Shown piece by piece: positions 1 through 8,000 of a stretch of DNA of 64,000 nt. Position numbers and translations under genes: made by a program. This DNA is from UBA3478 sp049596955 (GTDB lineage: Bacteria; Bacteroidota; Bacteroidia; Flavobacteriales; Flavobacteriaceae). Below the pieces are notes generated by a model. It had not been told where the DNA came from. It did no database searches and saw nothing but the letters and a program-made list of their open reading frames with translations. Where the stretch lies: positions 1-64,000 of the forward strand of contig JBMYMD010000002.1 in the NCBI GenBank assembly GCA_049596955.1, in the 5' to 3' direction. Position 1 is the stretch's first letter. The number at the start of each line of letters is the position of its first letter.

Positions 1-1
1 A

Positions 2-613
2 GATTGTGTCTGTATAACCGTCACCTCAACGGTAAAGGGAGAAGGTAAGACCTTTGCCGCAGCAAACTTGGCAATATCACTGTCTAACCTGAATAAAAAA
101 GTACTTCTATTAGGTGCTGACTTGAGAAACCCTCAATTACAGCGTTATGACAGAAATCTAAGAAGACTAGAAGGAATCTCTGAATACCTTTCAGGTCAAA
201 ATAAAAGTCTTGAACAACTCATCATTACTCCAACAGGATCCATTCCACCAAATCCAGCAGAATTATGGAGGTCAACCAATGCCCATTTAATGTTTGCTGA
301 TCTGCGCAAAAGATACGATTACATCATTATTGACAGCGCACCAACACTGCTAGTAGCAGACACAATGATCTTACAAGATTTCTCTGATTTAACGCTCTTT
401 TCGGTCCGCGCAAGTTACACACATAAAGAGATGCTCAATTTCATTTTAGACGCCCATAAAGACGAACGAATTAAAAATGTTGGGCTCTTCTTGAATGACG
501 TTAAACTCTCTAATAGTTATGGATATGGCTATGGCTATTTCTATGGTTACAAATATGGTTATACCTACGATAAACATAATAGAAGTTGGTTTAAACGAAT
601 TATGAACAGCTAA
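2..613 (+). CDS. Polysaccharide-export tyrosine kinase (Wzc/BY-kinase type), C-terminal part
   Basis: The reading frame is open from the window edge, so the N-terminal part (normally the Wzz chain-length domain and membrane segments) lies outside. What remains is the cytoplasmic BY-kinase domain. A Walker A variant STVKGEGKT lies upstream of the first in-frame ATG at 68, so 68 is not the true start. A Walker A' motif (LLGADLRNP) and Walker B motif (YIIIDSAP) follow. The C-terminus carries nine tyrosines in strict alternation (YGYGYGYFYGY...), the autophosphorylation cluster expected of Wzc/CapB proteins. Proteins of this family control export and chain length of capsule or exopolysaccharide at the inner membrane, so an EPS gene cluster probably lies upstream. 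Only two bases separate its stop from the following gene. Confidence 0.9.
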   Translation, partial: DCVCITVTSTVKGEGKTFAAANLAISLSNLNKKVLLLGADLRNPQLQRYDRNLRRLEGISEYLSGQNKSLEQLIITPTGSIPPNPAELWRSTNAHLMFADLRKRYDYIIIDSAPTLLVADTMILQDFSDLTLFSVRASYTHKEMLNFILDAHKDERIKNVGLFLNDVKLSNSYGYGYGYFYGYKYGYTYDKHNRSWFKRIMNS

Positions 614-615
614 AA

Positions 616-1653
616 ATGCCAGAATTTATTTACACAAACAGCCCGATTCTACTCAGTATCGGGCTTTTAATTTTTGCCTTCTACCCTAGTGATTCCCTAC
701 TTAAAAAACTCCTAGGCTTTACCGCCTTGGTCTCAGCAGCCGTAATTCTTGGGTTGCAATTTCCATCTGCGATTGCCCAACCTTTTGGTTTTGAAGCTAA
801 AAGGCTGATTATCCCACTGATCATGCTCATCATGTTTGCCATGGGCGTACAGTTGCAAAAAGCAGAATTTATTCAAATTCTTAAGGCGCCGAAAGCCATA
901 GGAATTGGCCTACTATTACAGTTTTTGATCATGCCTCTTGTTGGAGCACTTTTGGCCTTTTTCAGCAACTTACCTCCTGAGGTAGCTGCCGGTATTATTT
1001 TGGTAGGATGTTCACCCAGCGGGGTAGCTTCAAATGTCATGACCTATTTGGCCAAAGGCAACTTACCACTCTCCCTCACTCTTACTGCATGTGCAACATT
1101 ACTGGCACCTCTATGTACTCCACTTTTAATGCTCGCTCTAGCCAAGACCTATATCGATGTTGATCCTATGGCTCTTTTTGTGAGCACCACCAAAATGGTG
1201 GTCGTTCCAATTGTTTTAGGTCTTCTGATACATCCGTTTTTAAAAAACAATCTAAATCGCTTAAAACCCGCTTTAGAGTGGACGGCAAAACTCAGCATTA
1301 CTGTAATCATCGCAATCAGCACTGCACTCGGTCAAAAAACCTTAGCGATGATTGGCGGCACCTTACTGCTATTTGTGCTTTTACACAATCTTATCGGATA
1401 TTTCTTAGGCTTTCACTGCGCCAAACTATTTAAGCTCTCACAAGAAGATACCAGAACCATATGTATAGAAGTAGGCATGCAAAACTCTGGGCTCGCCACA
1501 GGGCTCGCACTTGAATTGGGAAAATTAACGACCATGGGCTTGGCCTCTACCCTATTCGGACCCGTCATGAATTCAACAGGTTCTATCTTAGCCTCTCTCT
1601 TTTCAAATTCTCCAACAAAGACCTCTGATAAGACCTCCAAGCCCCCCAAATAA
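616..1653 (+). CDS. Bile acid:sodium symporter (BASS) family transporter
   Basis: This 345-residue protein is very hydrophobic, with about nine or ten predicted membrane helices. It has two BASS hallmarks: the segment CSPSGVASNVMTYLAKGN in the first half, and EVGMQNSGLATG near the C-terminus, matching the two crossover regions that bind sodium and substrate. Family members move bile acids, pyruvate, pantothenate or other organic anions with sodium across the inner membrane; the substrate here cannot be told. It starts two bases after the kinase gene, so the two are probably co-transcribed, but a functional link to polysaccharide export is not implied. A hairpin follows the stop codon. Confidence 0.88.
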   Translation: MPEFIYTNSPILLSIGLLIFAFYPSDSLLKKLLGFTALVSAAVILGLQFPSAIAQPFGFEAKRLIIPLIMLIMFAMGVQLQKAEFIQILKAPKAIGIGLLLQFLIMPLVGALLAFFSNLPPEVAAGIILVGCSPSGVASNVMTYLAKGNLPLSLTLTACATLLAPLCTPLLMLALAKTYIDVDPMALFVSTTKMVVVPIVLGLLIHPFLKNNLNRLKPALEWTAKLSITVIIAISTALGQKTLAMIGGTLLLFVLLHNLIGYFLGFHCAKLFKLSQEDTRTICIEVGMQNSGLATGLALELGKLTTMGLASTLFGPVMNSTGSILASLFSNSPTKTSDKTSKPPK

Positions 1654-1655
1654 AA

Positions 1656-1676
1656 AGCGCCTCAAAAGGCGCCTTT
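1656..1676 (+). terminator. Rho-independent terminator after the BASS gene
   Basis: A six-base stem, GCGCCT (1657-1662) with AGGCGC (1667-1672), closes a four-base CAAA loop and is followed by a short, imperfect T run (CTTTAT). It begins three bases after the TAA stop. The stem is GC-rich in an AT-rich setting, but the weak T tail lowers confidence. Confidence 0.6.
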
Positions 1677-2041
1677 ATACGATATATTTCAACAGTAAAA
1701 ATACTAAACTTAAACTTTGACCTTACTGTCGATTTCTAATTCAAATCATGTAGTCAATTTACATTTGTTAAAGTCCATGAACACATGTACTTTTTTAAAT
1801 CATTTATACCCTTTTGTTTATTTATTGAAGATCATTACATGATTCGTAAGTTAAATTTACATCATTGTATCAAACAGTAACAATAGTATTTTTTCAAAAA
1901 AAGACAAATTATACACGTTTTTAACTGAAATCGACCACCTCGAAAAGAAAAAACCTATAATTTGTTTAATGTCAAATATTTACATATTTTCAACGCTCGA
2001 TATATACTTTTTTATCACTAACCTAATAAAAAAACACACTC
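1677..2041. other. AT-rich intergenic region upstream of the AraC regulator
   Basis: This 365-base stretch holds no convincing gene on either strand. It is strongly AT-rich and contains the octamer ATTTACAT three times, near 1757, 1855 and 1978. In sequence this AT-rich the repeats may be chance, but their position before a regulator gene makes them candidate operator elements. No perfect TAnnTTTG box was seen. The promoter of the downstream AraC-GMC operon must lie here if the operon is self-contained. Confidence 0.4.
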
Positions 2042-2911
2042 GTGATTCGAGCACATCAAGAAATTGTACAGCTTTCTAAAAAAGATTGCTTTCTAGTCTT
2101 TGACCGCCTAAAAGACTATTTTGATTGGCCTTTTCACCAACACCCTGAATTCGAGCTGAATTTTATCGAAAATGCAACAGGCTTATTGCGAAGAATTGGT
2201 GACCATAACGAAATCGTAAAAGCCAAAGAGCTCGTGCTTGTAGGATCTAATCTTGGCCACTGTTGGGAACAACATCATTGCACCACAAAACCAATTCACG
2301 AAATTACCTTACAGTTTCATCCCTCACTTTTTGATACCGCGCTTATCAATCGTCAAATCTTTAGCCCTATAAAAGACATGTTTCAACGCGCACAGCACGG
2401 TATTTTGTTCTCCAATGAAACCTTTGATTTGGTAAAGCCAAGGCTCATCGAAATATACAACAAGCAGGGGATGGATTACTTTTTAGAGATGCTATCTATA
2501 TTACACGACTTAGCCACATCTAGAAATCAGCGCATACTATCTTCAACAGCTGCCCCTATCTACACTTATGAAAAAAGCAAAGAACTCGAAAAACTCAATG
2601 ACTTTTTAGAACTCAATTACCAGCGAAAATTAACCCTTGAAGAAGTGGCCAATGAATTGCATATGTCACAAATTACCTTCAATCGGTTTATCAAAAGAAC
2701 AACGGGCAGAACTTTTATCAATTACCTCAATGAAATTCGACTCGTCAAAGCGGCCGTTTTACTGATCGAAGGGGATACTGCCGTGGCTGAGATCGCTCAA
2801 GATTGTGGGTTCTATAATCTTGCAAATTTTCATCGTACATTTAAGAAGAGAAACGGTTGTACACCCTCTAAATACAGAATGGAATTTTCTGGATTAAAGC
2901 GAACACTATAA
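2042..2911 (+). CDS. AraC-family transcriptional regulator
   Basis: A 289-residue protein with a cupin-like N-terminal ligand-binding domain (the segment FHQHPEFELNF is typical) and a C-terminal double helix-turn-helix of the AraC type at about residues 185-285. The latter ends in the classic signature where GFYNLANFHRTFKK and TPSKYR occur. The start is a GTG at 2042; no upstream ATG is available in frame close by. It lies 18 bases before the GMC oxidoreductase gene on the same strand and probably senses a sugar or sugar derivative and controls this locus, which is inference from position. Confidence 0.88.
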   Translation: MIRAHQEIVQLSKKDCFLVFDRLKDYFDWPFHQHPEFELNFIENATGLLRRIGDHNEIVKAKELVLVGSNLGHCWEQHHCTTKPIHEITLQFHPSLFDTALINRQIFSPIKDMFQRAQHGILFSNETFDLVKPRLIEIYNKQGMDYFLEMLSILHDLATSRNQRILSSTAAPIYTYEKSKELEKLNDFLELNYQRKLTLEEVANELHMSQITFNRFIKRTTGRTFINYLNEIRLVKAAVLLIEGDTAVAEIAQDCGFYNLANFHRTFKKRNGCTPSKYRMEFSGLKRTL

Positions 2912-2929
2912 CTAAACAACATATAGAAA

Positions 2930-4651
2930 ATGCAAATTATTGAAAACAATGAAGAATTTGATGTCATTATCGTCGGCTCTGGTGCTGGTGGAGGTATGGC
3001 AACCAAAGTTCTATCAGAAGCAGGCCTAAAAATTGCAGTGGTCGAAGCCGGTCCATTTTTTGATCCTGCAGACCCTGACCAAATGACCCAAATGAAATGG
3101 TCTTATGAGTCACCACGACGCGGCTCAAGTATACACAGGGCTTTTGGAGATTTTGACGCCGCTTATGGAGGTTGGGACATTGATGGAGAACCTTACACCA
3201 ACCACGAAGGCTCTAACTTTAGATGGTTTAGATCTCGAATGCTTGGAGGCCGAACCAATCACTGGGGGCGTATCTCACTTCGATTTGGGCCCAAAGATTT
3301 TAAACGCTACGATCAAGACGGTTTAGGAGACAACTGGCCTATCGGTTACGAAGACGTCAAACCCTATTACGACAAGGTCGATAAACTCATCGGAGTCTTT
3401 GGCACAAACGAAGGACTTCCAAATGATCCTGACGGGTATTTCTTACCCCCTCCCAAACCAAGATTACACGAATTGTTCTACATCAACGGAGCACGAAAGG
3501 CAAACATCCCTGTTTATCCTTCAAGAATGTCGATGCTCACCAAGCGTATCAATAACGAAAGGGGTATTTGTTTTTACTGCGGTCAGTGTAACCGATCTTG
3601 TTCGGTCTATGCCGATTTCTCGGCCGGAAGTTGTTTGATTTTTCCAGCACAGAAAAACGGAGGCCAAGTAAAACTTTTCGTCAATGCTATGGTTCGCGCG
3701 GTAAACACCAATGATGAAGGTCGCGCTACAGGAGTTTCCTTTGTCAACAAAGAGGACCGCAAAGAGTACAGCATTAAAGGTAAAACCGTGGTTCTTGCAG
3801 CATCAGCCTGCAGTACTGCGCGTATTTTACTGAATTCTAAGAGTGCTCAACACCCCTCAGGTTTAGGAAACTCAAGTGGTTTAGTGGGCCGTTATGTACA
3901 CGATTCCACAGGAGCCTCAAGAGCTGCCTTCGTACCTGGTCTTATGAACAGAAAAACCAATTATAACGAAGACGGTGTAGGTGGAATGCACGTGTACACA
4001 CCTTGGTGGCTAGACAATAAAAAATTAGACTTCCCCAGAGGATACCACATCGAAGTATGGGGTGGTATGGGAATGCCTTCTTACGGTTTTGGGTTCAACC
4101 CTAACGATCTCAACAAGCACTTCGACCTTCCCGTTGGAGGATACGGAAACGGTCTTAGAGACGACGTCAAAAAATACTACGGTTCAATTGTAGGCTTTGG
4201 AGGTCGAGGAGAATCCATTCCTCAATACAACAACTACTGTGAAATCGACGAGTCAACTGTTGACGAGTGGGGTATTCCTGTGCTCAAGTTCAATTATCAA
4301 TGGACCGACTATGAGAAAAAACAGGTCAAGCACATGCACAACACCTTCGAAGAACTCTTCGATGCCATGGGTGCCATTCCACTTGGCGAGAAACCAGGCG
4401 CAGATCAAGATTACGGTATCGCAGCTCCAGGACTCATCATTCACGAAGTAGGTACCACGCGTATGGGTGAGAACAAGAAAAAATCGGTCACTAACGAATT
4501 TCAGCAATTGCACGATGCAGATAACGTATTCATTGCAGATGCAGGACCATTTGTCTCTCAAGCCGACAAAAATCCAACCTGGACTATTTTGGCACTCTCT
4601 TGGAGAATGTCAGATTATATCATTCAAGAAATTAAAAAACAAAACATATGA
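2930..4651 (+). CDS. GMC-family FAD-dependent sugar dehydrogenase, large subunit
   Basis: This 573-residue flavoprotein has an N-terminal dinucleotide-binding motif (GSGAGGGMATKVLSEAG, from about residue 17) and the GMC C-terminal domain with HEVGTTRMG (His505) and DKNP (Asn548), the expected catalytic His/Asn pair. Mid-protein cysteines C214, C217, C220 and C224 form CxxCxxCxxxC. The C-x5-C-x3-C subset has the spacing reported for the 3Fe-4S cluster of bacterial FAD-glucose dehydrogenase alpha subunits. It has no signal peptide; partner small subunits of this family carry the Tat signal and the complex is exported folded. The next gene encodes such a subunit and overlaps it by four bases (ATGA). 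Family members oxidise glucose, gluconate, or glycosides at C3; which applies here is not shown. Confidence 0.88.
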   Translation: MQIIENNEEFDVIIVGSGAGGGMATKVLSEAGLKIAVVEAGPFFDPADPDQMTQMKWSYESPRRGSSIHRAFGDFDAAYGGWDIDGEPYTNHEGSNFRWFRSRMLGGRTNHWGRISLRFGPKDFKRYDQDGLGDNWPIGYEDVKPYYDKVDKLIGVFGTNEGLPNDPDGYFLPPPKPRLHELFYINGARKANIPVYPSRMSMLTKRINNERGICFYCGQCNRSCSVYADFSAGSCLIFPAQKNGGQVKLFVNAMVRAVNTNDEGRATGVSFVNKEDRKEYSIKGKTVVLAASACSTARILLNSKSAQHPSGLGNSSGLVGRYVHDSTGASRAAFVPGLMNRKTNYNEDGVGGMHVYTPWWLDNKKLDFPRGYHIEVWGGMGMPSYGFGFNPNDLNKHFDLPVGGYGNGLRDDVKKYYGSIVGFGGRGESIPQYNNYCEIDESTVDEWGIPVLKFNYQWTDYEKKQVKHMHNTFEELFDAMGAIPLGEKPGADQDYGIAAPGLIIHEVGTTRMGENKKKSVTNEFQQLHDADNVFIADAGPFVSQADKNPTWTILALSWRMSDYIIQEIKKQNI

Positions 4652-5364
4652 TGAATCGTAGAAAATCCATTCAAACCCTAGTTTTAGGTGCTGGAGCAAC
4701 TGCCCTAGCCGTTCATTCATGTGCGCCATCAGCAGAAGCAGAAAGTCTTCAGATTCCAATGGCCAATCCGTTGTCTTACGGAAGAACCCCAAAGGAAGCA
4801 GCTCATGACGAAAAAATCATGGCCGAGCAATACTTTTCAGAAGCCGAGATGACCACTCTTGCAGCGGTCTGTAATCTCATTTTACCTGGTACTGACGGCT
4901 ACAAATCTGCCACTGATGCAGAGGTGCCTGATTTCATTGAATTTATGGCTAAAGATTATCCAGATTTTCAACTACCGCTTCGAGGAGGCTTGGCTTGGCT
5001 AAATCGCCAAAGCAATCTCAAAAACGACACTGAATTTGCATCAGCAGATGCAGCTGCCCAAAAAGAAATCTTAGACGAAATCGCATATCCTAAGCCAGAT
5101 ACGCCCGATCACCAACAACCGGCCTCAGTACAATTTTTTAATTTGTTGCGCAATTTAACCATGACAGGCTTTTACACCTCAAAAATGGGAATCGAAGAAC
5201 TGGGCTATTCCGGAAATCAACCCAATGTTTGGGACGGTGTACCACAAGAAGTTCTAGACCAACACAATGTTGCCTATGATGAGGCATGGCTTGCAAAATG
5301 TATTGATCAAAGTACGCGAAATACAGTGGCCGAGTGGGATGAAAATATGAATCTAATCAGTTAA
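4648..5364 (+). CDS. Gluconate 2-dehydrogenase subunit 3-like small subunit (Tat-exported)
   Basis: A 238-residue protein beginning with a twin-arginine leader (MNRRKSIQTLVLGAG...) followed by AVHSC, which could also be a lipobox. The body resembles the gluconate 2-dehydrogenase subunit 3 / LacC family: an export chaperone-like subunit that carries its GMC partner through the Tat pathway and may help electron transfer. The ATG overlaps the stop of the GMC gene, so translation is probably coupled. An alternative start is the second ATG at 4651. No haem-binding CxxCH is present, so an electron acceptor (cytochrome c or quinone) must be encoded elsewhere. Confidence 0.85.
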   Translation: MMNRRKSIQTLVLGAGATALAVHSCAPSAEAESLQIPMANPLSYGRTPKEAAHDEKIMAEQYFSEAEMTTLAAVCNLILPGTDGYKSATDAEVPDFIEFMAKDYPDFQLPLRGGLAWLNRQSNLKNDTEFASADAAAQKEILDEIAYPKPDTPDHQQPASVQFFNLLRNLTMTGFYTSKMGIEELGYSGNQPNVWDGVPQEVLDQHNVAYDEAWLAKCIDQSTRNTVAEWDENMNLIS

Positions 5365-5368
5365 AAAA

Positions 5369-6262
5369 GTGAAAATTAATCGACTATTACTTTCGGGCTT
5401 TGTTGTCTGTAGTCTACTGCTCACTTCATGTAAACAAAAAAGCAAACAGAGCGAAACTAAAAAAGCACCCATAAACAACGCCTACGCGCCCTATTACGGA
5501 ATACAGCTCTATTCTTTAAGAGATATGCTCGCTAACGACGTTTCTCAAGCCTTTGCTTACATCAGAGGCTGGGGACTGCAAAGCGTTGAAGGGGGTCCGA
5601 ATACCTATGGACTGTCTGAAACTGATTTCAAAGCGTTATTAGACGAATTTGGTTTGAGTTTAGTCTCTACGGGCACTGATTTAAACGAACTTCAAAACAA
5701 CCTTGAAGCCTTGGTTACTCGAGCTAACTTCTACGGCGCAAAATTTGCTATGGTCTCTTGGATTGATCATCAAAAACCCTTCTCTATTGAGGATGCAGAT
5801 AAAGCCATAAGTATCATGAATGAGGCGGGAAGATTATTAAAAAAGGAAGACATCACCCTGGTATATCATCCGCACGGCTATGAATTTGGCGAGCATCCCA
5901 GCGCGGGAACTCTTCTCGATTATATCATACAATCGGCGGATGATTTTTATTTTGAGATGGATACCTTCTGGATTCAACACGGCGGTGGTGATCCTGTGGC
6001 AATGCTCAAGCAATACCCCGAAGCCTTTAAACTCATGCATTTAAAAGACATGAAAAGGGGAGAAGTCGGAGACAAGTCGGGAAGTCAAGACATCAATCAC
6101 AGCGTCGTACTAGGTACAGGACAAATTCCCATTGCCGAATTGGTCGCCATTGGCAAAAAAACCGGGGTACAATACTTTTTTATAGAAGATGAATCTGATC
6201 GCGTTTTAGGTCAAGTTCCTCGTTCATTAACCTATCTCGGTATCACAGATCCTGATGCCTAG
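5369..6262 (+). CDS. Lipoprotein sugar phosphate isomerase/epimerase-like TIM-barrel protein
   Basis: The 297-residue product starts at a GTG and has a lipoprotein signal peptide ending at the lipobox LLTS-Cys21. The mature part is an AP endonuclease family 2 / xylose-isomerase-like TIM barrel. Probable metal ligands are Glu in SVEGG, Glu in YFEMD, His in LMHLKD and Glu in FFIEDE. Being a periplasmic lipoprotein, it is unlikely to act on phosphorylated sugars. Related Bacteroidota lipoproteins sit beside GMC or Gfo/Idh oxidoreductases and have been linked to 3-keto-glycoside processing. It lies four bases after the small-subunit gene and is the last clear enzyme of this operon. Confidence 0.82.
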   Translation: MKINRLLLSGFVVCSLLLTSCKQKSKQSETKKAPINNAYAPYYGIQLYSLRDMLANDVSQAFAYIRGWGLQSVEGGPNTYGLSETDFKALLDEFGLSLVSTGTDLNELQNNLEALVTRANFYGAKFAMVSWIDHQKPFSIEDADKAISIMNEAGRLLKKEDITLVYHPHGYEFGEHPSAGTLLDYIIQSADDFYFEMDTFWIQHGGGDPVAMLKQYPEAFKLMHLKDMKRGEVGDKSGSQDINHSVVLGTGQIPIAELVAIGKKTGVQYFFIEDESDRVLGQVPRSLTYLGITDPDA

Positions 6263-6278
6263 ACCATAAAGCTAAAGC

Positions 6279-6443
6279 ATGAAAAAAACAATGATTTATC
6301 AGGCCCTATTTTGGGCAGCATCCATATTGATAACGGCCATGATGGCAGGTGAAGGCCAAGAGTCAGAAAGTCAAATATGGCTGTTTCAAGTTATACTGGC
6401 CACTCTAGCCTTAGGCCAATTACGTCAAGCTGCAAAGAATTAA
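6279..6443 (+). CDS. Small hydrophobic protein, 54 aa
   Basis: An ATG at 6279 opens a 54-codon frame ending in TAA at 6441-6443, sixteen bases after the isomerase stop and on the same strand. The product has a lysine-rich N-terminus (MKKT), a hydrophobic stretch at about residues 6-23, a short polar EGQESESQ loop, a second hydrophobic stretch at about 33-47 and a basic tail, as in a two-helix hairpin membrane protein. I do not recognise a family. It ends four bases before the convergent gene, so it fills what would otherwise be an unusually long gap. Confidence 0.5.
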   Translation: MKKTMIYQALFWAASILITAMMAGEGQESESQIWLFQVILATLALGQLRQAAKN

Positions 6444-6447
6444 AAGC

Positions 6448-7692
6448 TCAAATCAAAGCTAGATATCGATCGGCCGCTTCAGCTGCCAATCGACCCGACT
6501 TCATAGCCGCATTTAAAGAAGGATAGAGCATATAATCACCAGCGTGAAAAACACCGCTATTCGCATTGGGCTGAACGTGTTCAGGTCTGGGTAAAGACCT
6601 CATTTTTTTATAGGTAGGCAATGCATTTTCGATATAAAATGATTTGAGACAATCACCTAGCTGAATATCACATAAGGCGCTAAACTCAAGTTGTAAGCTT
6701 TTGATCAATTGTTCTTGATCTTTGGGATTGCCCAATACAGTTACCGACAAAATAGACTTGGCCTTGGCTGTTTTTTGTGGAAGGATATAGAAATTGTTAA
6801 TCAGGGAGTCTCTGCTTGCCACAAGTGAAATAATATCCTTGAATTTTTTCTTCACTTCATCTACCTCAAAATAAAAATTCCAACAGGAATTCCATTTTAA
6901 ATCGACTTGTTCTGGTGCAGAGGTATAAATAACCGCATCGTATCGCTCCTTTTTGCCATTGATCAGCAAAACTGCACTATTGGTCTTGGAATCTTCAACA
7001 ATTCGACTGACTCTCTTATTGAAACGCGTAGATGTTTTTTCAAATCGTGAGGCAATCTGCCTGGGAATTTCAGCAATTCCCTTACGAGGAATGGCCGCAT
7101 CTCCTTCAGCAAACATTTTAAAGACGAACTCGAATAATTTACAACTGGTAATCAAATCGGGTTCCAAGTAAATTCCTGCGTAAAAAGGCATAAAAAATGC
7201 ATTTCGAAATCGTGCAGAATAGCCTTTTTCTCTTAAATAAACTCGGGTAGTGGTATGTGCTGTGCGATCAAAAATCGTGTCTTCATTCTCTTCTTTAAGA
7301 CGCAACTGCTCTTTTCGAAGGGTGCGTTTATCTTTTAGCGTGGCTACTGAGGTAAGCAGTGTTGACCATAAAAAATTGAAATCTCTATTGACATCTCCAA
7401 TTTCAATAGGACGGGTACTGTCTTCAAACAACAAAGCTCCAGGTCTGAATGACATCAGATCTAGAGCTTCGATATCGAGGTATCTTTTTACCTCTGGATA
7501 AGCAGTTAATAAGACTTGAAAACCGTGGTCGTAGTAAATGTCGTTTTCGACATCAGTTTTTAGACGACCACCTATCTGGTCTGAAGCTTCGATAAGCTGA
7601 GGCGAATATCCGAGTCTCTCGAGTTCAAGAGCGGCAATTAGTCCGCTCATACCCGCACCAACCACAGCAATTTGAGCCTCATTTTTGTTCAT
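6448..7692 (-). CDS. FAD-dependent amine-oxidase/desaturase-like oxidoreductase
   Basis: A 414-residue flavoprotein with an N-terminal Rossmann motif (VVGAGMSGLIAALELERLG) and the flanking GGRLKT segment typical of the protoporphyrinogen oxidase / phytoene desaturase / monoamine oxidase superfamily. A C-terminal FAD contact appears as VFHAGDYMLYPSLNAAMKSGRLAAE. Substrate is not predictable: no carotenoid, haem or polyamine pathway genes lie alongside. Its ATG directly abuts the stop of the upstream 76-aa gene, so the two form a transcription unit. Confidence 0.82.
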   Translation of the reverse strand: MNKNEAQIAVVGAGMSGLIAALELERLGYSPQLIEASDQIGGRLKTDVENDIYYDHGFQVLLTAYPEVKRYLDIEALDLMSFRPGALLFEDSTRPIEIGDVNRDFNFLWSTLLTSVATLKDKRTLRKEQLRLKEENEDTIFDRTAHTTTRVYLREKGYSARFRNAFFMPFYAGIYLEPDLITSCKLFEFVFKMFAEGDAAIPRKGIAEIPRQIASRFEKTSTRFNKRVSRIVEDSKTNSAVLLINGKKERYDAVIYTSAPEQVDLKWNSCWNFYFEVDEVKKKFKDIISLVASRDSLINNFYILPQKTAKAKSILSVTVLGNPKDQEQLIKSLQLEFSALCDIQLGDCLKSFYIENALPTYKKMRSLPRPEHVQPNANSGVFHAGDYMLYPSLNAAMKSGRLAAEAADRYLALI

Positions 7693-7923
7693 CTACACTT
7701 CAGGAACAGCTTTTATACGCTTTTCGATTTTTTGTTTTTTCACTGTAACCCTCTTCATTAAATCCATGAGTTCAGTTTCTTTACTCTCTTTGTAAATATC
7801 ATTAATCGAAAGAACTAATGCCTTACCCACTCGCGAATACTTCACACGATCACTAGTGCTCATGTGACTCATCGTAAGCTTTTCATAATCTTCAACTTGG
7901 GTAATGATTTCGTTAATGTTCAT
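7693..7923 (-). CDS. Small conserved-looking hypothetical protein, 76 aa
   Basis: This short, charged protein is predicted to be almost entirely helical, with a lysine-rich C-terminal half (VTVKKQKIEKRIKAVPEV). No signal peptide, membrane segment or known motif is visible. It ends immediately before the start codon of the amine-oxidase-like gene, so translation of the two is probably coupled. I cannot assign a function. Confidence 0.65.
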   Translation of the reverse strand: MNINEIITQVEDYEKLTMSHMSTSDRVKYSRVGKALVLSINDIYKESKETELMDLMKRVTVKKQKIEKRIKAVPEV

Positions 7924-8000
7924 CTTTTTTTAATTTTCATTAAACAATTTTAAGCAAAATACATAAAAAAGTTGTTTTTCAAATAAAAATTAGCAAAAGT

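Noticed and set aside
68..613. Complete 181-aa ATPase starting at ATG 68
   Set aside because: The Walker A motif lies upstream of this ATG in the same open frame, so the gene is a partial kinase cut by the window edge.
4253..4561. 102-codon minus-strand frame within the GMC gene
   Set aside because: It is wholly inside a conserved gene and shows no family features.
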